Shown: positions 16,496 through 27,961 of the stretch, piece by piece
How the letters are laid out: each line of letters starts with the position of its first letter
Numbering within the stretch: position 1 is the stretch's first letter
Origin: Micropruina sp.
GTDB taxonomy: Bacteria > Actinomycetota > Actinomycetes > Propionibacteriales > Propionibacteriaceae
NCBI GenBank assembly: GCA_016711105.1
Contig: JADJTO010000018.1
Coordinates: 1 to 45,360, forward strand
Length of the DNA stretch: 45,360 nucleotides
Reading direction: 5' to 3'
Translations under genes and position numbers: made by a program
The notes under the pieces: generated by a model
The model's input: only the letters and a program-made list of their open reading frames with translations
What the model was told of the DNA's origin: nothing
Databases searched by the model: none

Positions 16496-19400
16496 TTGGC
16501 GAGTTTGCGCGCACGTACCCGACAGCTGTGGTCTGCCCTGGTCGTGACCGTGGCGAGCGCAGTGATCGCGACGATCGCCGTCCTCTACCCGGGCTTCGCG
16601 GCAGCCGACGTCGAACTCAACGACGGTGGCGTGTGGGTCACCCGCTCGGTGAACCTGATGGTCGGCCACCTCAACTACCCGAGCCGCGTCCTTGACGGGG
16701 CCCTGCGCACCCGCACCGCCGAGTTCGACCTGTTCCAGGACGGCAACGACGTCCTCACCTACGACAGCCAGATCGGCACCCTGACCCAGCTTGACCCGGC
16801 CACCGTCGCCTTCCTCGGGGACGGCAGCCTCACTCCGGGCTCCCGGGTCGCCTTCCGCTCCGGAACGATCGGTCTGATCGAGGCTGCGAACGACGGGCTG
16901 TACGTCCTAGACCCGAAGGGCGTCCCCGGCTTCGGCGTCACCGGACGCGATCCGCTGGTCGAACTCGGGGCCGGCTCCGCGGTGACGGTCGGCGTGACCG
17001 GCAAGGTCCATGCGGTCTCGGCAGCCCGCGGCGAACTGGTCACCGTCGAGGAGTCGGCCGCCGTTCCCGCGGTGAAGAAGCTCGGCACCCTCCGCCAGCA
17101 GGCCGACCTCTCCATCACCGCTGTCGGCGACACGCCGGTCGTCCTCGACGCGGCCAACGGCGTCCTCTACGTCGAGGGTCGCACCGTTGAGGTGGCCGCA
17201 GCGAAGGGCGGACGACTGCAGTCCGCCGGCGCGGCCCATGACCGGGTCTACCTCGCCACCGTTGCCGGCCTGCTGGCCCAACCGCTCGACGGCTCCGAGG
17301 CCACCCTCACCCCCGTCCCCGCCGGAGGGGTGCCCGCCCAGCCGGTGTTCCTCGGCGGCTGCGCCTACGGCATCTGGTCGGGCACCGCGGCCTACGTCCG
17401 GGACTGCGCCGCCGAAGCCGACGACAGATCCGAGACCCTGCCCGGCGCCGGGAGCCAGCCGACGCTGACCTTCCGCCAGAACCGCAACGTCGTGGTGGTC
17501 AATGAGCTCGGAGAAGGGCTCACCTGGCTGGTCGACGCCGGCATGACGAGGGTGAACAACTGGGACGACGTCGTCCCCCCGCCGGACGTGGACGGGGAGG
17601 AGGACAGCCCCGACACCCGGACGCAGTTCACGCTCCCCGAGCGCAGCCCGGAGAACCATCGGCCGAGCGCGATCAACGACGCCTTCGGGGTGCGGGCCGG
17701 GTCGACCGCCGTCCTGCCCGTGCTCGACAACGACACCGATCCGGACGGCGACCTGCTCGCCGCGTCCCTGGTCGGCAAAGCACCCACCGACATCACCGTG
17801 CAGACGGTCAACGCCGGCGCGGCGCTTCAGGTCACGGCCGGCGCCAACGCGTCCGGCAAACTCACCTTCCGCTACCAGGTCGACGACGGACGAGAGGGCG
17901 GCAAGGACGAAGCGACCGTCACCTTGACCGTCGCACCGCCGGGGCAGAACTCGCCGCCGAAGCAGAAGCGGGTGCAGACCGTCCTGCTGGAGGTCGGCGC
18001 CACCGCCACCTTCGACGCGCTGATGGGCTGGTTCGACCCCGAGGGTGACGACGTCTACCTGCAGCACGCGGGCAGCGGCGTCGGTGATCGGATCACCTTC
18101 CGCAACAACGGCGTGATCCAGTTCACCGAGGCCACCGGCGAGTTGGGCATCCATGAGGTGAAGGTGACCGCCTCCGACGGCGCGGCCAGCGCCGACGGCG
18201 TGTTCCGGGTGGTCGTGCGCCCCAAGGGCAGCCTCGCGCCGGTGGCGAACGCCGACCGCTACGCGACCCTGACCGACGACCGGATCACCATCTCCCCGCT
18301 CGCCAACGACCTCAGCAGCAGCGGCAAAGAGTTGCGGCTGGCCAAGCTCGACCAGACCCCGGGCGCCAAGATCACCCCCGACTTCAGCGCCGGCACTTTC
18401 TCCTTCGAGGCCCCCACCGCCGGCACCTACTACGTCCAGTACCTGGTCACCGACGGCCCCAACGCCACCTCGGGGATCGTCCGGGTCGACGTCCGCGCCG
18501 ACGCGAGTTCCGAGCTGGCGCCCCTGGCCACCCGCGACATCGCGCTGCTCCGGCCCTCACAGCAGGCGCTGGTCGACGTGCTGGCCAACGACACTGATCC
18601 GGCCGGCGGGATCCTGGTGCTGCAGAGCGTCACTGTCCCGGCGGGCAGCCAGGTCTCCGCTGAAGTCCTGGAGCATCACATCCTGCGGATCCGGGACAAC
18701 GGGCTGAAGAGCCCGGTCACAATCTCCTATCGGGTCTCCAACGGCGCCCGCTGGGCCGACGGGTGGTCCGGGTGATCCCGGTGACCACCTCGGAGGAGGA
18801 CGTGCCGCCGGTGACCGCCCAGGACCGCGCGGTCGTGCGGGCAGGTGACATCGTCACCGTCGACGTCACCGCCAACGACTTCCACCCGCCGGCGACACCC
18901 TGGAACTGCTGCCCGGCCTGAAGGAAGCCCCCGACCTGGCCGACGGCGTCGCCTTCGTCAGCGAGGGCACAGTGCGCTTCCGGGCCGGGGCGGAAGAGAA
19001 GATGGTCGCGCTGGTGTACGAGGTCTCCGACTCCCAGAACAACGTCACCGCCGGCTACCTGCGGATCCAGATCATTGCCGCGGACGGCTCCGCGAACGCC
19101 GCGCCCCTGCCCGAATCGGTGATCGCCCGCAGCATCGCCGGCACCTCGGTCCGGGTCCCGATCCCGCTGGACGGCATCGACCCCGACGGCGACTCGGTCG
19201 AGCTGATCGGCACCTCGTCGGCGCCCAAGAAGGGCCGGGTCAGCGTCGGCGACACCTGGCTGGTCTATGAGGCCTACCCGGGAACCACCGGCCGGGACAG
19301 CTTCGACTACGTCGTCCGGGATCGGCGGGGAGCCGTCGCCACCGGCACCGTCGTAGTCGGGATCGCGGCTCCCTCGAGCCAGAACCAGGCGCCCTACACC

Positions 19401-22400
19401 GTCCGCGACACGGTCGGCGTGCGCCCCGGCCGCTCCGTGTCCGTCCCCGTCCTGGCCAACGACACCGACCCGGACGGCGACACGATCGGCCTGGCCAAGC
19501 GGCTGACCACCCCGAACGGGGTCAGCGCCGAGGTCGTGGTGAGTCGGATCCTCGTCCACGCGCCGCCCACCGAAGGCGACTACTCGATCACCTACACCGC
19601 GGTCGACGAGTTCGGCGCCAGCTCGCTGGGGACGCTGATCGTCAAGGTGTCGGCCACGTCGGTGTTGCAGGTCCCGATCGCCCGTGATGACCGGGTGCAG
19701 CCGGCCCAGTTGGGCGGCGAGAAGACCGTGACCGTCCCCGTCCTGGCCAACGACGAAGACCCCGACGGGGTCGCCGATGAGCTCGTGGTCAGCACCGATG
19801 AGGCGAACGCCGTCGTCCGCCCCGACGGAGCCCTCGAGGTGACCCTGACCCCGGAACGCCAGTTGATCCTCTACACCGTGACCGACCTGGACGGGCAGAC
19901 GGCCAAGGCGGCCGTGTTCGTGCCGGGCACCGAGTCGCTCCTGCCGACGCTGAAGAACCGGGCACCGATCGAGGTCGTCTCCGGCAAGGAGGTGCGGCTC
20001 GTCCTGTCCGACCTGATCGTCGTCCGGCACAAGCGGACGCCGCGGGTCGCCGACGCCGACAGCGTCCGGGCCGGGCACGCCAACGGCACCTCGATGGTGA
20101 TCGACGGGGGCACCCTCACCTACACCTCCGACCCCGATTACTTCGGCCCGGACGCGGTCAGCGTCCAGGTGACCGACGGCGAAGGGCCCGATGACCCCAA
20201 GGGCAACACCGCCTACGTCTCGATCCCGGTGACCGTCCTGCCCAGCGGGAACGAGCCGCCGCTGTTCCTCAACACCTCGGTCGTGGTGGCCCCCGGCGAA
20301 GGCGCAGTCGACCTGAACCTGAACAAGCTGGCCAGCGATCCGAACCCCGAGGACGCCGGCAAGCTCACCTTCAAGACCCGCTCCGTGCCGCCGACCTTGC
20401 AGACCCGGATCGAGGACGGCCACCTGTTCGTCTCGGCCGACTCCAACGCCGCCCCCGGCACAACGCTGGAACTGACCGTCGAGGTGAGCGACCAGACCGC
20501 GACCACCACCGGCACCGTCACCGTCCTGGTCTCGACCTCGCAACGGGAACTGCCGGTCGCCGTCGACGATGTGATCGACCGGGCCGAACAGGGCCGGACG
20601 GTCAGCGTGGACGTCCTGCGCAACGACCACAACCCGTTCCCGGACACCGCGCTGGTCATCGTGGGCGCGACCGTCCTGGCCGGTGACGGGACGGCGACCG
20701 TCAACGGCTCGTCGGTGAACGTCACGCCGGCGGAGAACTTCGTCGGCACCATGCAGGTCAGCTACCGCATCCAGGACGCCACCCGGACGCCCGAACGCGA
20801 AGCCGAAGCGACGATCAGCGTCACCGTCCAAGGCGCGCCCGACCAGCCGTCCAAGCCGATCGTGGTCACGGTGGGTGACCGCAAGGTGGTCTTGCAGTGG
20901 ACGCCTCCGGGCAACAACGGACGTCCGATCACCGGGTACACGGTGACCTCGAAGGTGGGCGGCTTCTCCCAGAAGTGCTCCTCCACCACCTGCACCCTGA
21001 CCGGGCTGACCAACGACACCGAGTACACCTTCCGGGTGGTGGCCACCAACGACGTCGGTGACTCTGAGCCGTCCGCCCCCTCCGCCGTGGCCCGACCCGA
21101 CACCCGTCCGGACACGCCGGCGCCGCCGAAGCTGGAGTTCGGCGACGGCTCGCTGACCGTCACCTGGAAGACCCCGCGCAGTTCGGGCAGCCCGGTGACG
21201 TCGTTCAACCTGGAGATCTCCCCGGCCCCCGACAGCGGTGCCATCCAGCTCACCGGGATCACCGGGAATCGCTACGTGTGGCGCGGGCTGAGGAACGGGA
21301 CGTCCTATCAGGTGAAGGTGCAGGCGGTGAACCGAGCCCCCGAGCCGAGCGAGTGGAGCCCGTATTCGCTGGCCGAGGTGCCGGCCGGCCCGCCCAACCC
21401 GCCCGGCCAGCCGACCACGAACCCGGCCACCCCGGTCGGCGACCAAGCCCAGATCACCGTCTCCTGGCCCGGCGTCACCGGTGCGGCGGCGAACGGCAGC
21501 CCGGTCACCGGCTACACCCTGGACGTCCTCCAGGGCGGCTCCCGGGTGCGCTCGATCGAGGTCACCGGCACCCGGCAGAACGTCACCGTCGACCCGAGCA
21601 CCAGCGACTATTCGTTCCGGGTGACCGCGACCAACAAGGCCGGGACGTCGCCGGCGAGCGCCACGTCCGCGCCCCGCCGGGCCGCCGTGCCGCCCGACGC
21701 ACCGCAGAACGTCGAGGCCGACCCGGGCGACCGCCGGCTGACCTTGACCTTCACCGCCGGCAACCTCAACGGCAGCCGAGCCTCCGAAGTGACCTACCAC
21801 TACCGGATCAACCAGACCGGCGCCCAAGGAACCATCCGCTCCGGCGGCACGCTCAGTGGCCTGACCAACGGCACCGGCTACACCGTGGACGTGTGGGCGA
21901 CCTCCTCGGTCGCCGGGGTGCAGCCCGGGCCGAGCGCGACGTCGAACCGGGCGGTGCCGTTCGGCAAGCCGATCATCACCCTGACCGGCATCGACCGGCT
22001 CGACAACGCGGTCCGGTTCCGCTGGCACGTGGACAGCAACGGGGCCGCCCTGACCGCCGAGAGCCCGGCGGTGGACAGCTCCGGCAACGGCTCCCGCACC
22101 GTCTCCGGCGTGGCCGCCGGCGGCACCGCGACGCTGAACGTCAGCTACACCAACAAGGGCGGCACCTCGACCGCGCAGTGGCAGGGTCAGGCCAACGACC
22201 CGCCACCGCCGCCGCCCCCCTCGCCGACCGTAACGGTCTACAACGACGGCTACGCCGGCGTCTGCACCTCGGGCAGCGCCGGGCCGTGCTACTACGTGGG
22301 CGTCGAGACCAGGAACTTCAGCGGCAACGTCACCTGCACCCTCGACGGCGCTTATCCGACCGGGTACGGCCCCAACGAGCGGAAGCGGATCGGCGGCTCC

Positions 22401-22484
22401 AGGATGCCCTGGCGAGGCCTGTACATCACCTTCACCGTCACCTGCGGCGGCGTCTCCCGGACCGGACGGATGCCGGCACCATGA
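16496..22484 (+). CDS. fn3: giant membrane-anchored protein with tandem cadherin-like/Ig and FN3 domains (two frameshifts)
   Basis: About 1,996 residues when two one-base losses (near 18772 and 18890) are corrected. An N-terminal membrane anchor (LWSALVVTVASAVIATIAVL) precedes a roughly 350-residue probable beta-propeller. About ten to eleven ~95-residue cadherin-like/Ig repeats follow, marked by words such as VLDNDTDPDGDLL, VLANDTDPDGDTIGL and VLRNDHNPFPDT. Next are about five FN3 domains (for example QWTPPGNNGRPITGYTV), a PPPPPPPSP linker, and a four-cysteine C-terminal domain. The corresponding fn3 gene is a core member of the bifidobacterial PFNA cluster. It is probably an envelope adhesin or scaffold. 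Starts are TTG 16496, or TTG 16505, which is better spaced from GAGAAGG. Confidence 0.85.
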
Positions 22485-22533
22485 CCCAGCACCAGGAGGC
22501 ATCGTCCATGCCTCCGGAAGGAACAGCCCTCAC

Positions 22534-23508
22534 ATGACCATCACTCAGGAGCAGGCGACCTGGTTCGCCGAAACCTTCCAGCGGCTCAGCGACAACGTCG
22601 GCCTGGCCGTCCTCGGCAAGCCTCAGGTGATCCGGTTGGTGCTCACCGCGATGCTGGCCGAAGGCCACATCCTGCTCGAGGACGCCCCCGGCACCGGCAA
22701 GACCCAGCTCGCCAAAGCCCTGGCCAGGACGGTGCAGGGGACGCATTCGCGGATCCAGTTCACCCCCGACCTGCTGCCCTCGGACGTGACCGGGGTGACG
22801 ATCTATGACCAGGCCTCGCACAAGTTCGAGTTCCACAAGGGCCCGGTCTTCGCCTCCATCGTGCTCGCGGACGAGATCAACCGGGCCAGCCCGAAGACCC
22901 AGTCCGCCCTGCTGGAGGTGATGGAGGAAGGTCGGGTCACCATCGACGGCATCCGGCACGCGGTCGGGCGTCCGTTCATGGTGATCGCCACCCAGAACCC
23001 GATCGAGCAGGCCGGCACCTACAAGCTGCCCGAGGCCCAACTCGACCGGTTCCTGATCAAGACCTCGATCGGCTACCCCGACCTGGCCGCCACCGAGGCG
23101 CTGCTCCGCGATGTGACCACGCGGGACCGATCCCGGCTGGTCCGCGCCCTGATCACCACCGGCGCGGTGGCGGACATGGCCGACCTGGTCGCCGGCGTGC
23201 ACATCGACCCGGCCGTGATCCGCTACACCGCGCTGATGGCCGAGCAGACCCGCAGCGATCCCAGCGCCCGGGTCGGGGTGTCCGTCCGCGGCACCATGGC
23301 GATCCTGCGCGCGGCCAAGGTGTGGGCGGCCACCGAGGGGCGCAGCTTCGTCCTGCCCGACGACGTCAAGGCACTCGCCATGCCCGTCTGGCATCACCGG
23401 ATCGTGCTTGATCCCGAAGCCGAGTTCCGTGGCGCCACCGGGGAGAGCATCGTGGCGCGGGCGCTGCTCCAGGTTCAGGCTCCGCAATCCCGGCAGCCGG
23501 TCGCCTGA
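22534..23508 (+). CDS. MoxR-family AAA+ ATPase
   Basis: A 324-residue AAA+ chaperone-like ATPase of the MoxR/RavA group. Walker A is EDAPGTGKTQLAKALA (about residues 50-65), Walker B is IVLADEINRASPKTQSALLE, sensor 1 is VIATQNPIEQAGTYKLPEAQ with the family-typical QLDRF, and the C-terminal lid contains VSVRGTMAILRAAKVWAA. MoxR proteins help assemble or activate metal- or von Willebrand-type partners, and they are nearly always beside DUF58 and transglutaminase-like genes, as here. It corresponds to aaa-atp of the PFNA cluster. It starts 50 bases after the FN3 gene behind GGAAGGA. Confidence 0.95.
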   Translation: MTITQEQATWFAETFQRLSDNVGLAVLGKPQVIRLVLTAMLAEGHILLEDAPGTGKTQLAKALARTVQGTHSRIQFTPDLLPSDVTGVTIYDQASHKFEFHKGPVFASIVLADEINRASPKTQSALLEVMEEGRVTIDGIRHAVGRPFMVIATQNPIEQAGTYKLPEAQLDRFLIKTSIGYPDLAATEALLRDVTTRDRSRLVRALITTGAVADMADLVAGVHIDPAVIRYTALMAEQTRSDPSARVGVSVRGTMAILRAAKVWAATEGRSFVLPDDVKALAMPVWHHRIVLDPEAEFRGATGESIVARALLQVQAPQSRQPVA

Positions 23509-23516
23509 GCTTGTCG

Positions 23517-24872
23517 ATGACCAGCGCGATCAAGTCCCGCGACAGTTCGGGCGGCCCTCCCGCGGCGCCTCCCCGGCGAGCCAAGCAGCGCCGGTTCGAG
23601 CTGCGCCTGGACGGTGCCACCGCCGCGCTCCGACCGGGGCTCGGCGCGGCTCGGCGCCGGCTCACCGACGCTGGGCGCCGGGTGCGGCAGCTATCGGGCC
23701 CAGTCCTGGCCCCGCTGGCACCGATCATGTCCGCGATCACCCCGCTCGGACGCTGGGCGCTGGGCACCTCGCTGGTCGCCGTCATCGCCGGGCTGTGGCT
23801 GGGCTGGGCCGAACTTCTCGGCCTGGCCCTGGTGCTCAGCACCGCCGTCCTGGCCGGGGTCGGCTTCATCTTCGGCCGCCCGTCCTATCAGGTCACGGTC
23901 AACCTGGCCTCGCTGCGGGTCGTGGTCGGGGAGCACGCCGTGGGCGACATCGTGGTCCGCAGCGCGTCCGACCGTTCGGTGGCACCCTCGGTGATCGAAC
24001 TCCCGGTCGGGCGGGCGATCGCCTCCTTCCCGGTGCCGCGGCTGGCGCCCGGCCAGGAGCATGAGGAACTGTTCACCATCCCCACCCAGCGCCGGGCCGT
24101 GCTGCCGCTGGGACCGGTCAGGTCGGTGCGGCAGGACCCGCTGGAGCTGCTGCGCCGCGAGGTCGCCTGGACGGAACCGGGCGTGATCTACGTGCATCCG
24201 CGGACGGCTCGACTCGACAACGCCTCCACCGGCCTGATCCGCGATCTGGAGGGCTTGGCCACCAAAGATCTGTCCAACGACGACGTGTCGTTCCACGCCC
24301 TGCGCGAGTACGTGCCCGGCGATGACCTGCGCAACGTGCACTGGCGCTCGACGGCACGCACCAGCAAGCTGATGATCCGCCAGTTCGAGGAGACCCGGCG
24401 CTCCCAGTTCGTGATCCTGCTCGACACCCGGCTGGCCGACTACGGCAACGCCGACGAGTTCGAGCTGGGCATTTCGATCGCCGCCTCGCTCTCCCGCAGC
24501 GCCCACGCCGACGGCAAGGACGTCACCGTCTACAGCACGGACGCGAAACTGCTCGGGCCGACCCCGGCCGGGCTGCTCGACTCCTACGCCGGGATCGAAC
24601 CGAACCTCGGCCGGGAACCGTACGGCGACCGCGCCCGGATCATCGCCGCGGACGCGCCGGCCGCCTCCGTGGTCGCTCTGGTGGCCGGGTCGGCGACCCC
24701 GCTGGAACAGCTTCGGCTGGCCGCCGTCCGGGTGCCGCCGACGGCCCGCTGCTTCGGCATCCGGGCCGCGATCGGCGAAGAACTCGCCCTGAAGCGCGTC
24801 CGGGACTTCGCCCTGGTCAGCGTGCCCTCCCTGGACGAGCTTGCTCTGGCGGCACGGGTGGTGACGGCATGA
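23517..24872 (+). CDS. DUF58 domain protein with two membrane segments
   Basis: A 451-residue protein. Two adjacent hydrophobic segments lie at about residues 80-120 (WALGTSLVAVIAGLWLGWAE and LLGLALVLSTAVLAGVGFIF). The cytoplasmic DUF58 domain follows, with the hallmark REYVPGDDLRNVHWRSTART and KLMIRQFEETR. DUF58 proteins have a von Willebrand-like fold and are putative MoxR clients. I chose ATG 23517 over the TTG six bases upstream; neither has a good ribosome site, and coupling to the MoxR stop (23506-23508) is likely. The end overlaps the transglutaminase ATG by 4 bases. This is duf58 of the PFNA order. Confidence 0.92.
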   Translation: MTSAIKSRDSSGGPPAAPPRRAKQRRFELRLDGATAALRPGLGAARRRLTDAGRRVRQLSGPVLAPLAPIMSAITPLGRWALGTSLVAVIAGLWLGWAELLGLALVLSTAVLAGVGFIFGRPSYQVTVNLASLRVVVGEHAVGDIVVRSASDRSVAPSVIELPVGRAIASFPVPRLAPGQEHEELFTIPTQRRAVLPLGPVRSVRQDPLELLRREVAWTEPGVIYVHPRTARLDNASTGLIRDLEGLATKDLSNDDVSFHALREYVPGDDLRNVHWRSTARTSKLMIRQFEETRRSQFVILLDTRLADYGNADEFELGISIAASLSRSAHADGKDVTVYSTDAKLLGPTPAGLLDSYAGIEPNLGREPYGDRARIIAADAPAASVVALVAGSATPLEQLRLAAVRVPPTARCFGIRAAIGEELALKRVRDFALVSVPSLDELALAARVVTA

Positions 24873-27129
24873 GTGCCAGCGTGCAGCGGGGTTGGCCCGC
24901 GGTGGTCGACACCGTCCTGATCGCCGGCTTGGCGCTGCTCGCGCTGGTGCCGTTGGCGCCCGTCTTCGATGACGGACGGTTCTGCCTGGCCGGGGTGGGC
25001 GGGGTGCTGCCGGTCTCGGTGGTGGGCGTCGTCGGCGCTCGCTTGCGGGCCGGGGTGCTGGAACTGACCGGGTTCACCATCGTCGGGTACTTCCTCTTCG
25101 GCGGGGTGTTCGCGCTGCGCGAATCGGCCATCGCCGGTGTCGTGCCGTCGTTGGAGACGCTGCGCGACCTGGCCGTGAGCGTGGTCTTCGGGTGGAAGAA
25201 CCTGCTCACCGTGAGCATCCCGGTGAGCGGCTTCGACCAGCTTTTCGCGGTGCCGTATCTGGCCGGGTTGATCGGCTCGGTGCTGGCGGTCAGCTTCGCG
25301 CTGCGTCGACGTGGGCTGGCTCTGTTGCCGGTGGCCGGTCTGCTGATCTTCGCGATCGCCTTCGGTGACTCCTCCGGGTTGCTGCCCGCGCTGGTCGGTG
25401 GCCTGCTGGGCGGGATCGGGCTCGGCTGGGAGACCTGGCGCCGCAAACGCGACCGCGCCTCCCTCGTCGTGGCCTCGTCCGGGGGCTCGGAGGAGGCTCG
25501 TCGAGCCCGCCTGCGCCAACTGTCGCTGGGTACCGCGGCCCTGCTGCTCGCCGGTGCCGTGGGGACGGGGGCGGCCGCGGCCGCCTCCGGGAACTGGGAC
25601 CGGTCCACGCTGCGCGAGCAGGTCGTCCCGCCGCTGGAAGTACACGCCTACGCCAGCCCGCTGATGTCGTTCCGCAAGTTCATCGAGGACGGCGACGACT
25701 CCACCCTGTTCACCGTCTCCGGGCTGCCGGCCGGTGGGGTGATCCGGATCGCCAGCCTGGATCTCTACGACGGCATCGTCTACAAGGTGTCCGGCGGCGG
25801 TGGCGCCGCGTCCGGGGTGTTCGCCCGAGTCGGACGCGACATCCCCGGCGAGGCGGCCGGGGAGGCGGCCACGGTTCGGGTCCGGATTCAGGACTTGCGC
25901 GGCGTGTGGCTCCCGGCCGCGGGAAACCTCGCCGGGATCGAGTTCGGCGGCCCGCGCGCCGACGATCTGACCGCCGGCATGCACTACAACCGGGCCACCA
26001 GCACCGCGGTGCAGACCGCCGGCGTGGCCGAAGGCGACACCTACACCCTGGACGCGCGGATTCCGGTGCAGCCTTCCTCCGGGGAGTTGAACCAAGCCAG
26101 CCTGGCCCAGATCGCCACCCCGGTGCCGGAGATGATCCCCGACGCCATCTCCGACCGGCTGAACGAAGCGGTCACCGGCACCGAGTCGCCGATCAAGCAG
26201 GTGCAGGCGATCCAGGACTACCTGACCAGCAAGGGCTACGTCAGTCACGGGCTCGAAGGGGACGTGGCGTCCCGTCCAGGTCACACGTTCGAGCGGTTGT
26301 CGGCGATGCTGAACAACCAGCAGATGATCGGCGACGACGAACAGTACGCCGTGGTGATGGCCTGATGCTGGCCCAGGCCGGGCTGCCGGCGCGGGTCGTG
26401 ATGGGGTTCGCTCCCGAGCAGACCTCACCCGGGGCTGAGATCGCGGTGACCGGCGCGGACGTGAAGGCCTGGGTCGAGGTTCCGCTGCAGGGGTACGGCT
26501 GGGTCGCGTTCCATCCGACGCCCGAGCAGGAGCCGCAGGAACAGACGCCGCAAGCTCGCGACAAGCCCCGCGTCCAGGTTCCGCAACCGCCGATCCCGCC
26601 CCAGGAACCGGCCGAGCTGCCTCCGCAGCCACCCGAAGCCGAAGAGGGCGAGGAGGCCCCAGGCCCGGACTACCTGTGGCTGTGGCAAGTGTTGACCATC
26701 AGCAGCATCGTCCTGGCCGTGTTGGCGCTGATCCTCGGGCCCGGATTGGTGATGTTGTGGCTGAAGGCCCGCCGCCGAGCCAAGCGGCGTGCCGCCGAGC
26801 AACTGCCCGACCGGGTCAGTGGTGCCTGGTCGGAGATCGTCGACGCCGCCGCCGACCTGGGCACGCCGGTCACCGCGGCGGCCACCCGCCGGGAGAACGC
26901 GGCCGAACTGGACGGCCACTATCCGGCGTTGGCCTTGCCGTCCCTGGCCGCGAAAGCCGACGGCGCCGTCTTCGGCTTCGGAGAACCCGCCGCGGCCGAA
27001 GTGGACGCCTACTGGGCGGACGTGGAGACCGTCCGGCAACGCCTGGAGGCGCAGGCCAAGCTGAAGCAGCGGCTGCGCAGGTTCTTCGCGCCGGCCTCGA
27101 TCCTCGGCCGGTGGCGGTGGGGCAGGTGA
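24869..27129 (+). CDS. membrane transglutaminase-like protein, catalytic residues replaced (one frameshift)
   Basis: About 753 residues after restoring one lost C near 26362 (VVMA-LMLAQ). It has several N-terminal membrane helices, an extracytoplasmic domain, a transglutaminase-like domain, a proline/glutamate linker, one more membrane helix (VLTISSIVLAVLALILGPGL) and a cytoplasmic tail. The core looks inactive. The Cys block reads MIGDDEQYAVVMAL (Asp where Cys belongs), the His block DVKAWVEV (Lys for His) and the Asp block WVAFHPTPEQ (His for Asp). The fold is kept, so a binding or structural role in the envelope is more likely than cross-linking. It is tgm in the PFNA order. It overlaps DUF58 upstream and PP2C downstream by 4 bases each. 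Confidence 0.85.
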
Positions 27130-27961
27130 GTGGCGTGCAGCTGGTCTGGGGCTCTCGCAGCGATGTGGGGCTGCGGCGCAAGATCAACGAAGACACCCTG
27201 ATCGCCGACTTCCCGATCTTCCTGGTCGCCGACGGAATGGGCGGCCACGAAGCGGGGACGAGGCGAGCCGGCGGGCACTGGCTGCCTTTCGGCCCCTGAT
27301 CGGACACGCCGCGGTCAGCATCGACGAGGTGGACGCCGCGTTCCGGGAAGCCGTCCGCGCCGTGGCCGGGATCGAAGCCCAGCGCGCCGCCGGCACGACG
27401 ATCTCCGGCGTCGCGGTGTCGGCGCATGAGGGCACCAGCTACTGGCTGGTGATCAACATCGGCGACTCCCGCACCTACCGTCTGGCCGATGGGGTGCTGG
27501 AACAGATCAGCGTCGACCACTCCGCGGTTCAGGAGCTGATCGAGGCCGGACGCCTCGCCCCGATGGAGGCCGAGAGGCACCCGGAGCGGCACGTGATCAC
27601 CAAAGCGGTCGGTGCCGGCTCGCAGGCCGAGCCGGACTACTGGCTGATCCCGGCGAGCGCCGGGGACAGGCTCCTGGTGTGCTCCGACGGCCTCAGTCGC
27701 GAGGTCGCCGTCGAGGTGATCGAACAGGTGCTGATCGAGGAGCCTGCCGCCGAGGCGGCCGCGATCCGGCTGGTCCACGAGGCGCTGTTGGGCGGCGGCA
27801 GCGACAACGTGTCGGTGATCGTGGTGGACGCCCTGTCGGTGCTGGACGCCGGGTCGACCGACCACCAACTCCAGACGCTGCCGATCGCGGTCACCGAGTT
27901 GGAGCTGGACACGATCCCGCGCGCGGTCCCCCAGGAAGGAACCTCCGATGGCACTGCATGA
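27126..27961 (+). CDS. prpC: PP2C-family Ser/Thr phosphatase (one frameshift)
   Basis: A metal-dependent PPM phosphatase of 278 residues after restoring one G near 27255 (GHEAG-DEASRRALAAFRPL). All main motifs are visible: SDVGLRRKINEDT, VADGMGGHEAG with the metal-binding Asp and Gly, GTTISGV, VINIGDSRTYRL, VCSDGLS and GGSDNVSVIVV. No membrane segment is seen, so it is probably cytosolic and reverses phosphorylation by the linked kinase. The GTG at 27126 overlaps the transglutaminase stop (GTGA). A GTG at 27135 is an alternative. The 3' end overlaps the FHA gene start by 14 bases. Confidence 0.9.

Noticed and set aside
18717..22502. A 1,261-codon open frame on the minus strand opposite the FN3 gene
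   Set aside because: Low-complexity Gly/Arg/Asp/Val composition with no family motif. It mirrors the codon bias of the plus-strand repeats and is a shadow frame.
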